Of a stretch of DNA of 64,000 bases, positions 30,120 through 39,271 are shown piece after piece. The stretch is from positions 37,251 to 101,250 of the IMG/VR virus record IMGVR_UViG_3300028801_000007. One strand, written 5' to 3'. Positions within the stretch are counted from its first letter, which is position 1. Each line of letters starts with the position of its first letter. Source of the DNA: a virus. Made by a program: the position numbers and the translations under genes. The notes beneath the pieces were generated by a model, which was not told the origin of the DNA, ran no database searches, and worked only from the letters and a program-made list of their open reading frames with translations.

Positions 30120-32393
30120 TCAAGCGTAGACCTTCTTCACTTCCACTATCCAAGTGCCAGTACCGAAAGCTGCGGATGCAGCGCCGTTGACATTGGAAAG
30201 CATAAGCTCAACCTGATTGCTGGTCGTTACGAAGCCACTAGCGATACAAAATGGTATCGCATATGGCACCTTTACTGCTACGGAAGACCCTCCTACCGCG
30301 CCAGGCACTGTAACTGTTCCGGGAAACAGAACGGTACTATTGCCGGGCACAGAACCTGGCGCCCAAGACACGCTCCCAGTCAGCTTTGAGTTCTCGTAAG
30401 TTGCGATAAAACTTGATGCTGGAGCGATCGACAGAACGCCAGAATTGGAAAGATCATTTGCTCCGCCGTAAATCGTCCCGCCATTGATCGTGAGTGCCCC
30501 ATCTAGTAGTGTCTGCCCATTATTCATATGGACTTCGGCATTGTTCACTATCGATGATCCGGAGCTAGTGAGGATCATCTTCAATTGCGCTCCGGACAGC
30601 GTATTAACCTTTACCTTCATGCCATCGTGAGTGGTGCCCGATGTGTTTAGGATATATGCCGAACCTGTCAGGCCCGCCGAGGTGCAGTCGAATACGAGGC
30701 CTTCTGTATTTCCGGTAAGTGCTGCGATTGCTGGGAATGATTCAAAATCCCCAGTGAATCGTATGTTTGAGCAGTTCTGGTAACCATCCGCCGATGACAA
30801 AATCGTCATGGCTGCGGCTATGGCGCCGCCTAGAGCGCCATTTAGAGACCAATTGCACTGATCAAATGTGGTATCGGCCACTCCCTGTAAGAAGCAGCCC
30901 GTTCCGTTCCTAGCCAAGAAAATACATTGCCTAAACGTTTTGTCGGTATTGCTGAACGTAGTGTTAGCGACTGTCGCGTACGTTGACACGAAACTTAACT
31001 CATTCGCCAATGTGGAAGCATAAGGAGTGTCGGAAAGAAACCAGCACATATCGAACAGACAATTTTCCATGCAGTTGTCTGCTAGCGCGATAGACCCCGC
31101 GCTACTTCCTGAGCTTGACGGCAACTCAATGATCATCTTGAACATCGAGTTGAATATGGCGAAGCCGACTACAGTTGACCTCGCGTACAGACAGCCTAGC
31201 GTCGAAAAACCAGTCGCGGCGCCATTGGAAAACCAGCGCATATGCTCTAGATGTAGGAATTGACAGCCAGTCATATCGGCCATCCATGTGCCCGTCTGGA
31301 ATAGAAGCGTTGTCCCCGTATTTTGTTCTAAGTATCCCCCGTCGCCACTTATGACTAAAGGCACGCTCCCACGATTCGTGAAGTTGAGCGTCTTGGTAAT
31401 CAGATAGGTGCCAGCCGGCACGCTGATCCGAGTGGCGCCCGAGTTGATGGCGCTCTGGAATGCTGTCGTATCGTCAGTTGTACCATTGCCGGTTGCCCCG
31501 AAATCCTTTACCGAGACCGAATTTGAAAGCCGTGCCTGGACAGTTTCAGCGACGGCGCCAGTGTAGGGCGCAGTATAGGAAAGCTTGGATGCCTCGATCC
31601 CTGCATTGGCGGCTACGGTGGAATCTGTAACTGTCCCTGTTCCGGGTGCACCAATACTGACTGTAGTGCCTCCTTTTATGTAGATAGCTTGAACACCAAT
31701 GGGGATAGGAGCATTGAAGGTCAACGTGAAATTATTGAGGCCAAACGTATCCTCTCCCTGCGAGGCAGCATCGAACTGGATCCATAGATTCGACTTGCTG
31801 CCATAGAAACCGACCAGGGTCAGGACCGTGCTGAATCCAGGCGCAAACTGATCTGTGCCTGCCGAGGACATTGGCTCAGAGGCGACGGTTTGCGGTGTGC
31901 TGACGGTCCATGAGGTACCGGCCCCCCCCGTGATCGTCGTTCCTGCGGTTACACCAGCGCCGAACAACGTCTGACCAATGGCAACCGATCCGGTCACTCC
32001 GCTGATAGTCAATGCAGTTCCAGTGATGGAACCGGTAAATGTTGGTCCGGCCAGGAATGGGCCTTCGTCGGTCATGCTGCCTGTTTCTGCCCCGCCGCTT
32101 GTGACATTTTCGGCAACCCAAATTTGATTTCCGTGTGCATCGAATAGCGTGAAGGTATAAACGACCGCATCGAAAAGGAAAAGCTGACTCGATACACCGG
32201 ACGAATTGGAAATCTCGCCACGGGAGTTCAAAGGGATCGGATTAGGCAGCGGAGTGCTACCAGCAGCATCCTCGAATGTTGGATAGTTGACGCCGCCAAC
32301 CTGGGTTAGCAGACTTCCACCGACATTTGGTAGCCCCGCATTATTGAAAAATTGCAATATTGCGTCAGGTGCCTGAACGACAGACGTTCCCAT
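30120..32393 (-). CDS. Tailspike with P22-like head-binding domain and beta-helix
   Basis: The 757-residue protein begins with a head-binding domain resembling that of P22 gp9 (LQFFNNAGLPNVGG, NPIPLNSRGEIS). It continues with a 60-residue module at about 181-241 also present in the protein at 39272-40075. From about 293 it has the pectate-lyase-like beta-helix entry (VSVKDFGATGNGTTDDTTAF) and then a long parallel beta-helix. Such tailspikes bind and usually cut surface polysaccharide. Its gene is AT-richer than the head genes, as is usual for exchanged host-range genes. Confidence 0.88.
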   Translation of the reverse strand: MGTSVVQAPDAILQFFNNAGLPNVGGSLLTQVGGVNYPTFEDAAGSTPLPNPIPLNSRGEISNSSGVSSQLFLFDAVVYTFTLFDAHGNQIWVAENVTSGGAETGSMTDEGPFLAGPTFTGSITGTALTISGVTGSVAIGQTLFGAGVTAGTTITGGAGTSWTVSTPQTVASEPMSSAGTDQFAPGFSTVLTLVGFYGSKSNLWIQFDAASQGEDTFGLNNFTLTFNAPIPIGVQAIYIKGGTTVSIGAPGTGTVTDSTVAANAGIEASKLSYTAPYTGAVAETVQARLSNSVSVKDFGATGNGTTDDTTAFQSAINSGATRISVPAGTYLITKTLNFTNRGSVPLVISGDGGYLEQNTGTTLLFQTGTWMADMTGCQFLHLEHMRWFSNGAATGFSTLGCLYARSTVVGFAIFNSMFKMIIELPSSSGSSAGSIALADNCMENCLFDMCWFLSDTPYASTLANELSFVSTYATVANTTFSNTDKTFRQCIFLARNGTGCFLQGVADTTFDQCNWSLNGALGGAIAAAMTILSSADGYQNCSNIRFTGDFESFPAIAALTGNTEGLVFDCTSAGLTGSAYILNTSGTTHDGMKVKVNTLSGAQLKMILTSSGSSIVNNAEVHMNNGQTLLDGALTINGGTIYGGANDLSNSGVLSIAPASSFIATYENSKLTGSVSWAPGSVPGNSTVLFPGTVTVPGAVGGSSVAVKVPYAIPFCIASGFVTTSNQVELMLSNVNGAASAAFGTGTWIVEVKKVYA

Positions 32394-32433
32394 GATATTA
32401 TCCAGAAACAGTATTTATGGTTAGGAGCGGTAG

Positions 32434-32946
32434 ATGCCGAATAAAAATACACGGATCCAACCGGGCGAAGTTCATGGCGAACTGACCGCTATTCGAAGAA
32501 TTCCTAGGGGATCGGGGGATGGGAAGTCGACGCAGTGGCTCTGTAAATGCTCTTGTGGAAACGAAAAAATCATCAGTGGTTTCCGGCAAAGCGTGCTCAT
32601 ATCTTGCGGATGTGTTACTCCGACAGGAAGGAAGTATATTCGGAGCGGAAAATCTAATACGCCTCTTTATTGGGTATGGCGAGCAATGATAGATCGCTGC
32701 AACAATCCGGAAAATCCAGCCTTCCATTGCTATGGTGGCAGGGGAATAGTCGTCTGTGATAGATGGCTGAATTTCCCATATTTTCTCGCTGACGTCGGAG
32801 AAAGGCCCGGGAATCTCGAAATTGATCGCGTCGATAATGATGGGCCATACGCGCCGAATAATTTCCGTTGGGCGACCAGAAAAGAGCAACTCGCTAATAA
32901 GCGCGGCGGAAGAGACGAAAGAACGGGCCGCTTTACAAAGGCATAG
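32434..32946 (+). CDS. Putative homing endonuclease with zinc knuckle, inserted among virion genes
   Basis: The only plus-strand gene in the late region. The 170-residue protein has the same layout as 16902-17567: zinc knuckle (WLCKCSCGNEK ... SCGCV), then AFHCYGGRGIVVCDRW, DVGERPGNLEIDRVDND, NFRWATRKEQLANKRGG. It is AT-rich and sits in the gap between tailspike and ejection protein genes, opposite to transcription, the behaviour of a free-standing mobile gene. Confidence 0.78.
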   Translation: MPNKNTRIQPGEVHGELTAIRRIPRGSGDGKSTQWLCKCSCGNEKIISGFRQSVLISCGCVTPTGRKYIRSGKSNTPLYWVWRAMIDRCNNPENPAFHCYGGRGIVVCDRWLNFPYFLADVGERPGNLEIDRVDNDGPYAPNNFRWATRKEQLANKRGGRDERTGRFTKA

Positions 32947-32954
32947 GGAAACCA

Positions 32955-35588
32955 TTAAGGATTCCCCTTTGTTTTATTGAGTAATTGATTGAGCGGAACC
33001 GACTTAAGTCCGGCACCCGGCTCAAGCGAGCTGGCCACGGATTTTGCATCAGCACGCCTTGCGAGTGCCTGCCGGGTCCATGTTCCAACGGGAATCCCAT
33101 GAGCCGCAACGTTAGCCGCACCCTCTGCCGATGACTTGGCAGCGTTTGCGACCGACGCAACAAATGTGTTGCTGTTATTGACATAGCTGCCTCGCGGTTG
33201 CTCCTGCGTGTAGCGCGCAACATTGCCGAGTTTCTCGACCGTCTGCGATGCCTCTGGACCGAGCACAATGCGCGTCTTATCGCCCAAGTTTTGAAGGGAT
33301 TTATTCAGGCCCGCTTGACTGATATTCCCCGACCCAGTGCGTAGGTCGACACCGGCCTGGCTCCTGATATGGTCCATCAACCCGGAAGCGACGAGCTCCG
33401 AATTGACCGGATCATTCGACAGGTTCTGCATCATGTTCTGTACGTTTGAAGTCTTCCCGCCAGCCACGTACTTGCGCACGAAGTCATCGGCCAGCGCAGA
33501 AGGCTCTCCCGCGGGCGCTATATCGTTCACTGCGGCTTTGTAGGCTGGGTCCGAGTCCATCGCTTGGAAACGCGCTCGCGCACTCGCCTGCGCGGTCTTG
33601 TACGCTGCGAAGGCGTCCGATCCCGCCGCCGAAGGGTCAAGCTGAGAATTCACGACGCTATCGCGCAGTGCGCCGATGTCGTGCCGAACTGAACCATCCG
33701 TGGCGCCGCGCATGGCTCCCGAGAGCGTTTTATCGATATCCATCAAGTCGCCGACATTCATCGGACGCACTGACGAACCGTTCTGCTCGAAGCCAGCCGG
33801 GAGAGATACCTGATTGGCGCTTGCGTCGCGGAAGATCTGTTGAACGTTAGATGGCAGCGCATTGAACCGTGTGGGACCGATCTGCGAAGCGAAATCTTTC
33901 ATCTGCGGCGCAGCGTTGACCAAAGCGGGTGTGCCGTCGGCGCCGCGTGCCTTGGAATACAGATCAGAAATCTGCTGCGTGATCGGCGCGTCCATCTGCT
34001 TGTATGCATCAACAAGCGCTTGTCCCGTCGGCGCGCCAGAGGGAACATTTACGTTTGGCGAGACTTGATCCCGGATCGCACTGAGGTTGTCAGCGATCTG
34101 GCCATTCTGCATATTGAAGCGGTTCGCCAGTTCAGGGTTCTTTCCTCGAGCATTCAATTCGTCGGAGAGTAAACGCACGTCGCTACTCGCTTGTCCGGCA
34201 GTCAGATCGATCGGAACTGGCAAAGAACCGGCCTCGATGTGCCGGCCTGCTGAGACGGGGTTCAAGGTGCCACTCTTTTCCGCCGCGGCAATTTTCCCGA
34301 CAAGCGCATCGGGAACGCCCTCGGCCGCAGCCTGCTGCGCGAACGAGGTTCCCGCCGCGCCCATACTCGGACGGCCTGCAGCACCAGCGCCTACAACAGG
34401 TATAGATGCTTGCCCAGCAGCTTGCTCGGTAGCGACTTGTTGAGGCGTCTTGATCCCAGTCGCCACGCTGGTCGCGTTCTTGAGGTCGCCCGCTGTCTGC
34501 CCAACTGCTTTCGCGGCATCAGACGCTGCATCTCCGACAGCGCCAGCCGCAGCCTTTATGCCTTGGCCAGCAGCAGAAGCGGCGTAGCCGATTTCGTTCG
34601 CCACGCCTTTCGCTAGCGGAGCAGCGAGGTGAGCCGCACCGGGGACCAACATCGATGCAGACCCCACCATATTGGAAACGTCTTGCGGCGGTAGACCGGT
34701 TGCACTGGCCACTGCATTAACGCCTTTCCCGACCACATTGCCTACGGCCTGCGTAGCTTGCTGTGATGCTTCATTCTGGTACTCGGGCGTGTTGGTCACG
34801 CCGAAAGCGTTGCCGACAGGATGGACTGATCCGCCGAAGTCGCCTGCGGAGCTCTGCTGCGCTTGCTGGGGATTCTGTCCAAATGCACGACGAACAGCGT
34901 AGTCAGCGGCGCCAGCAGCAGCGCCAGGAGCGCCTAGCACTGTATCTGCGAGTCCAGCCGTCGACCGGCCTAGGCCAGCGAGAAATCCGCCTTGCGCCGG
35001 AGGCTGCTTATCAGGTGCGGGCGCGGCAGGTTGCGCAACCTTCGAAGGTTGCGATGGACCCTGCTGGAGCGTCGAGAATAGATCCGACATTGGACCCGAG
35101 TCGCTCTGTGGCTGAGCACCGGAGTTCGACTGCCCTGGAATCGTCGGTGCCGGCGCGCTTTGCTGGCCCGTTACACCGCTCATCGCCTTCGCGACATACT
35201 GTGTAGGGTCGGCGGTCTTGAACCCGCCATAGGCCTTCAAAGCGCCTTCATAGCTGCCGCCGTTCTGCCCTTTGAGTTGCTGCAAATAGTAGTCGGCAGC
35301 ATTACGCGCTTCTTGCGGGTCGAATGGGTTGAACTTGACGCCCTGCTTTTGCAGCATGGCTACAGTGGATGGGGTGAATTGGTACGGACCCATGGCCTGG
35401 GTTTTCGGGTTAATAGCATACTGGTCGCCGCTGCTTTCCTCGCACGCGAGATTGTCGAGCAGCTTTGCTGGCGTGCCATAGCTCTGGGAGGGACTGAATG
35501 CGCCACTAGCCGACGACGCAGCCGGCGCTGGTCCGGCCGGCGACGCGCTCGGGTTTCCGCTTTGGATCGTGGCGAGCAGATCGTCCAT
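32955..35588 (-). CDS. Ejection protein with lytic transglycosylase domain
   Basis: The 877-residue protein has an N-terminal SLT-like domain (about residues 45-115: LACEESSGDQYAINPKTQ, GPYQFTPSTVAML, ARNAADYYLQQL) with the catalytic glutamate in CEESSG. Long Ala/Gly/Gln-rich helical stretches follow. It occupies the place of P22 gp16. Such internal proteins leave the virion first and open the peptidoglycan for DNA entry. Confidence 0.82.
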   Translation of the reverse strand: MDDLLATIQSGNPSASPAGPAPAASSASGAFSPSQSYGTPAKLLDNLACEESSGDQYAINPKTQAMGPYQFTPSTVAMLQKQGVKFNPFDPQEARNAADYYLQQLKGQNGGSYEGALKAYGGFKTADPTQYVAKAMSGVTGQQSAPAPTIPGQSNSGAQPQSDSGPMSDLFSTLQQGPSQPSKVAQPAAPAPDKQPPAQGGFLAGLGRSTAGLADTVLGAPGAAAGAADYAVRRAFGQNPQQAQQSSAGDFGGSVHPVGNAFGVTNTPEYQNEASQQATQAVGNVVGKGVNAVASATGLPPQDVSNMVGSASMLVPGAAHLAAPLAKGVANEIGYAASAAGQGIKAAAGAVGDAASDAAKAVGQTAGDLKNATSVATGIKTPQQVATEQAAGQASIPVVGAGAAGRPSMGAAGTSFAQQAAAEGVPDALVGKIAAAEKSGTLNPVSAGRHIEAGSLPVPIDLTAGQASSDVRLLSDELNARGKNPELANRFNMQNGQIADNLSAIRDQVSPNVNVPSGAPTGQALVDAYKQMDAPITQQISDLYSKARGADGTPALVNAAPQMKDFASQIGPTRFNALPSNVQQIFRDASANQVSLPAGFEQNGSSVRPMNVGDLMDIDKTLSGAMRGATDGSVRHDIGALRDSVVNSQLDPSAAGSDAFAAYKTAQASARARFQAMDSDPAYKAAVNDIAPAGEPSALADDFVRKYVAGGKTSNVQNMMQNLSNDPVNSELVASGLMDHIRSQAGVDLRTGSGNISQAGLNKSLQNLGDKTRIVLGPEASQTVEKLGNVARYTQEQPRGSYVNNSNTFVASVANAAKSSAEGAANVAAHGIPVGTWTRQALARRADAKSVASSLEPGAGLKSVPLNQLLNKTKGNP

Positions 35589-37084
35589 TACTGAGAACCG
35601 CCAGTATTAGACAGTTTCTGGAGGTTCTGAGCCTTCTGCATCATGTCGTTGTAGCCTTTTGAGTTCAGGCCGCCCAACTGCTTAACGATAGCCTGCTGCT
35701 CGCCAGTGTCACCAGCCTTGATCGCGTTGTAGTACTTGAAGATGTTCGGGTCGAAGTTCGCGCCCCATTGCTGGTCGAACTGGCGCTTGGCGATAACGCC
35801 AGCAGACGGATTCGCAGCGATGGCGCGTTCTAGGCCAGGCTGATACGCCTGTACGCCAGTCGTAAGAGCATCGTTCAGCTTCGTCACTTCTTTGATAGCA
35901 GCGGGCGTATAGCCAAGCGAACCGTTAGCCTTGATCTGCGCGTCTAGACCAGCATTTGTATTCGGCCCCATCGACTGTGCTGCCTGCAATGCGGAGCGCT
36001 CCAAGCCCTTACCCACCAAGTCATATGCAGTTGCCGCATCGGTATCTTGGCCAAGCCCAAAGACGTTGAGGGCGGCGCGTGCCTTCTGGCCGACAGCGCC
36101 GGTTGCCGCAACGTTATCGATATTCTGCAGGACCAGTTGATTGTTGGTGTGAGCAGAAGGAGCGCTTGTGTATGCATTGCGCGCCGCCTCGCGCTCGGCA
36201 GAGAGTCCGGGAATCGCTTGTGCGTCTCCGGGTTGCGGGACGTAGACGTTCTGCGTCGGCGCATTCGTGATCCCGGTAACTTGCCCCTGTCCATTCTTGT
36301 TGACCACAGTGGGGCCACCGGTCAGTGCATTGGTGCCGACTTGCGAACGCTCACCCAGCGGGATGCCCTGCGCCGTTTCTGGTCCGACCGCGCCCATTGG
36401 GACAGCGGAAAGCGGATTAGTCTGTACTGCCTGGACGCCGCCGCCTGGGCCGGTTGTAGTACGTATGCCCGGTGTTTGTTCCGCCACCGTAGTAGCCGCA
36501 GGCTGGAATTGCTGAGCCAGACGCTGGATTGCCATATTCCGCTGATCCATAGGCATCTGCGGATTGAGGTTTTGCGATAGTGCTTTGACGCGTGAGACCG
36601 CACTAGCAGCAGTTGGATTCTGCTGCGCATACGCATCCAGAGCCGGCCCAACCGTCGCCACAGGATCGGGCGAGCCGACGCCTGAGCGAATGATTCCGGA
36701 TAGATCATTGTTCACGTTCTGGCTCAGTCCGCGGATTGAGTCATTCAGTTTGATGTGATTATCCTGCGTTTGGATGATCGACTGCAGCACACCTTGCCCC
36801 GTCAGAGGCAGCGATGTATTGGCAAATTTCGACATCGCAACCGGATCAATCTGGCCGCTAGAGTCTTTTACTGAGGTTCCATCTGGCGCCGTGCCACTTG
36901 CTAACGTTTGCTGCAATAGCTGCCGCTCCTGCATCTGCTGCTGAGCCTGCTGCGCTTGCGCTTGCCCGACCTGCAACTGTTGCTGCTGATTCTTGAGACT
37001 CAAGATCCCGGACAACGATTGTGTAAGCTGGTTAGGGTTCGGCGGTGTTATACCGGTAGCGACTGGGGAGCCGAAGTCGGGCAT
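35588..37084 (-). CDS. Ejection protein, P22 gp20 position
   Basis: The 498-residue protein has a Gln-rich coiled coil near the N-terminus (LKNQQQQLQVGQAQAQQAQQ), mixed Gly/Pro middle and a helical C-terminal part (KRQFDQQWGANFDPNIFKYY). Gene order (after the gp7-like and before the gp16-like gene) and composition indicate an internal head protein injected with the DNA. One-base overlap with the downstream gene couples their translation. Confidence 0.72.
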   Translation of the reverse strand: MPDFGSPVATGITPPNPNQLTQSLSGILSLKNQQQQLQVGQAQAQQAQQQMQERQLLQQTLASGTAPDGTSVKDSSGQIDPVAMSKFANTSLPLTGQGVLQSIIQTQDNHIKLNDSIRGLSQNVNNDLSGIIRSGVGSPDPVATVGPALDAYAQQNPTAASAVSRVKALSQNLNPQMPMDQRNMAIQRLAQQFQPAATTVAEQTPGIRTTTGPGGGVQAVQTNPLSAVPMGAVGPETAQGIPLGERSQVGTNALTGGPTVVNKNGQGQVTGITNAPTQNVYVPQPGDAQAIPGLSAEREAARNAYTSAPSAHTNNQLVLQNIDNVAATGAVGQKARAALNVFGLGQDTDAATAYDLVGKGLERSALQAAQSMGPNTNAGLDAQIKANGSLGYTPAAIKEVTKLNDALTTGVQAYQPGLERAIAANPSAGVIAKRQFDQQWGANFDPNIFKYYNAIKAGDTGEQQAIVKQLGGLNSKGYNDMMQKAQNLQKLSNTGGSQ

Positions 37085-37093
37085 GATTTCTCC

Positions 37094-37885
37094 TTAGAAT
37101 CCAGCGTCTTCAGCAGTTAGGCCGGCAGGAGTGGCACTCCCCTGAATGGCACTCCCTCCCTGGTTAGCGCTCAATATGCTATTCAAAGCAAAAGCGTTAC
37201 CCGCGCCACTTATTCCGGCTCCAGCGGCATTTGCCGCACCCACGGTACCGGCCGCCTGTGCCGCGCCGCCTGCTGCAGTCGCCTGAGCTGCACCGGTTCC
37301 CAGTTGCGTCCCTGCCGTCCCAACATTGCTCGCCGCATTCTGTCCCAAGCCAGCGATGCCGGAAAGGCGTGAGAAAATATTATTCTGCGCAGTCTGCTGA
37401 GTATTAAAGTTCGTCGTGTATGCGCCCAACGCTTGATTGTAATAATTGTTGTAATACTGCTCGGCGTTACCAGTTGCATAGTTGGTCAAAGCTTGCAGGG
37501 CAGGTCCAGACAGCGCCCCAACGTTCGGCGCTATTGCGTTCTGCGTCTGCTGCAATCCCTGGCTTTGAGAAAATTGATACCCGGGCGAACTTGTGATGCT
37601 CGATGGATTGAATGAAAACGGCGCTGGCCCAGCTTGCGACAAGTAACCATTGCCAGAGCCACCGGGCGTCAGTCCAAGCAATTGCGACAGTGAATTAGTT
37701 GCGCTGACCCCAGCCGACATGAACGGCTGTTCCTGCCCGTTGATGGTATTGAACATCGCCATCTGCTGAGCAGAGGCAGCGCTATCTGCGCCAGCCTGCG
37801 TATTAGCAGCAGACTCAGCGCCACTTGCAGATATAGCAGCGCTGCCAACCGTAGCGGCCCCAACTGCGATTGCAGCACCTACCAT
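37094..37885 (-). CDS. Ejection protein, P22 gp7-like DNA transfer protein
   Basis: The start at MVGAAIAVGAATVGS overlaps the upstream gene. The 263-residue protein begins with a Gly/Ala hydrophobic helix, followed by Gln/Asn/Ala/Gly-rich sequence (QYYNNYYNQALGAYTTNFNT) with the appearance of gp7-type transfer proteins. The N-terminal hydrophobic helix would suit insertion into the host envelope during DNA entry. Confidence 0.72.
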   Translation of the reverse strand: MVGAAIAVGAATVGSAAISASGAESAANTQAGADSAASAQQMAMFNTINGQEQPFMSAGVSATNSLSQLLGLTPGGSGNGYLSQAGPAPFSFNPSSITSSPGYQFSQSQGLQQTQNAIAPNVGALSGPALQALTNYATGNAEQYYNNYYNQALGAYTTNFNTQQTAQNNIFSRLSGIAGLGQNAASNVGTAGTQLGTGAAQATAAGGAAQAAGTVGAANAAGAGISGAGNAFALNSILSANQGGSAIQGSATPAGLTAEDAGF

Positions 37886-38346
37886 GATTTTTCTCCTAAC
37901 CACTTCTCATGCGTGGTCTCGACGGGTTCAAAGCCCAGATACTTGAATAGCGCAGATGCATCGTGATCTATCTTGCTACCCACCGCCCACCGCACTACGC
38001 CGCGGCGTCTAAGTTCATCCTCGACGAATCGAAACATCCGGATGCCCAAGCGACCCTTGCGTCGATCTGGCTTCACATAGAAAATGTCTGGCGAGCAGGT
38101 CAGGCAGGTTTCATAGTGGAGCGCGGAAGCGATAAAGCAAAAGAAGTACGAGACGATATCACCGGCTTCGCGACCAACCACAATCATCAATGAACCATCA
38201 GCTTGGCGATCCTCGTATACCTGCGTTCTAGGCTTTAGCGGAACGCCATGCGCCACGTGGGTGGAAATTTCCACATAGTGCTCCTCTAGCAACGGCTTCA
38301 TCTCGCCGTACACGTCGGAGAACCGCTCGATGGAAAAGGTGATCAC
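37879..38346 (-). CDS. GNAT N-acetyltransferase-like protein
   Basis: The 155-residue protein has the GNAT core: IFYVKPDRRKGRLGIRMF (acetyl-CoA pyrophosphate loop with RRKGRLG), VEDELRRRGV, and ALFKYLGFEPVETTHEKWL. It overlaps both the hydroxylase gene and the gp7-like gene, so it is made with the virion proteins. Acetyltransferases in this position are known in some podoviruses. The substrate is unknown and could be a virion or host protein. Confidence 0.85.
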   Translation of the reverse strand: MITFSIERFSDVYGEMKPLLEEHYVEISTHVAHGVPLKPRTQVYEDRQADGSLMIVVGREAGDIVSYFFCFIASALHYETCLTCSPDIFYVKPDRRKGRLGIRMFRFVEDELRRRGVVRWAVGSKIDHDASALFKYLGFEPVETTHEKWLGEKSW

Positions 38347-38921
38347 GAAAACCTCAGATCGATGATCATGTGAATGCGGTCATTTGCGCTGTTATTCGTG
38401 ACCTCATGCTCAATAGCATTTTCGAACCACCATAGTTCGCCAGGCCGCATGTGCACTTGCTCGTTGCCACATCGGAAAACGTTACCCGGCTCCGACTGCA
38501 GAACTAGGTGATAGCGGTCCCAATAGTCCGCGTGCCATTTCGTATCTGCATGAGGAAAAATATGCCCGCCTGGAGCGATGCGGTTAATCATGCAGCGCCC
38601 TAGCCGAGTTGCTCCCATACCGCTCATTAGAGCGCTGATATGTGTCCGCGCCTCCGGCAACTCATTCATTTCTGGTCGCCACGGACATTCGTGGAGGTCA
38701 TGGCCTGCTAGGCGATTTTCTTCGTAAGCCTTAACTTCCGAATCATCAATAACCTGCAATTTGTCTTGGAACCGAAGATAGATCGTATCTGTCTCGCCAA
38801 ACGGGCCTTGTGGAAACTTTCTAAGGAAGTCATCGGCTTTCCATAGTTCGGGTTTTCGGTACAGCGCATTTAGAAGCGGCGCGACCGTAACACCTTCGAA
38901 TATTTTTTGAAAGTTCCGCAT
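38343..38921 (-). CDS. 2OG-Fe(II) oxygenase, aspartyl/asparaginyl hydroxylase-like
   Basis: The 192-residue protein contains GRCMINRIAPGGHIFPHADT, where HAD supplies the HxD iron ligands, and RPGELWWFENAIEHEVTNNS, where EHE supplies the distal histidine, followed by RIHMIIDLR with the 2-oxoglutarate-binding arginine. This is the Asp/Asn beta-hydroxylase pattern. It is co-translated with the acetyltransferase (4-base overlap), which points to joint modification of one protein during late infection. Confidence 0.85.
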   Translation of the reverse strand: MRNFQKIFEGVTVAPLLNALYRKPELWKADDFLRKFPQGPFGETDTIYLRFQDKLQVIDDSEVKAYEENRLAGHDLHECPWRPEMNELPEARTHISALMSGMGATRLGRCMINRIAPGGHIFPHADTKWHADYWDRYHLVLQSEPGNVFRCGNEQVHMRPGELWWFENAIEHEVTNNSANDRIHMIIDLRFS

Positions 38922-38927
38922 GATCGC

Positions 38928-39263
38928 CTACTGGATCAGGACGCCGGAAGCGGTGAATGACACAGACGTAGCGGCGCTAGAGAAGGCGCGTAGCTGTGAG
39001 CCTGCAGGGATGACAGCGCCCGCGAGTTCAGGCGATACGTAGGATTCGCCGGGGGCAATAGTGCGTGCAGAGATCATTGATGTTGCTCCGAGTGCTCCAC
39101 CGGTAGAGATACCGGCAGTGATTGTGACTGCACTCGCCGTGGTGTTGGTGAACACCGCGCGACCAATTTGGGTCGATGTCTGCGTACCGGAAGTATATAC
39201 GGACGTGTCGACCGCCGCTAGTTGCTGTGGCGCGACAATTTGAACCGGCGTAATCGTGGTCAT
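38928..39263 (-). CDS. Small beta-rich virion-region protein (111 aa)
   Basis: Almost all Ala, Thr, Ser, Val and Gly in short strands (TQIGRAVFTNTTASAVTITA, SFTASGVLIQ), typical of decoration or fibre domains. It lies between the gp10-like/tail genes and the hydroxylase gene. Exact role unknown. Confidence 0.6.
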   Translation of the reverse strand: MTTITPVQIVAPQQLAAVDTSVYTSGTQTSTQIGRAVFTNTTASAVTITAGISTGGALGATSMISARTIAPGESYVSPELAGAVIPAGSQLRAFSSAATSVSFTASGVLIQ

Positions 39264-39271
39264 GAGGTCTC

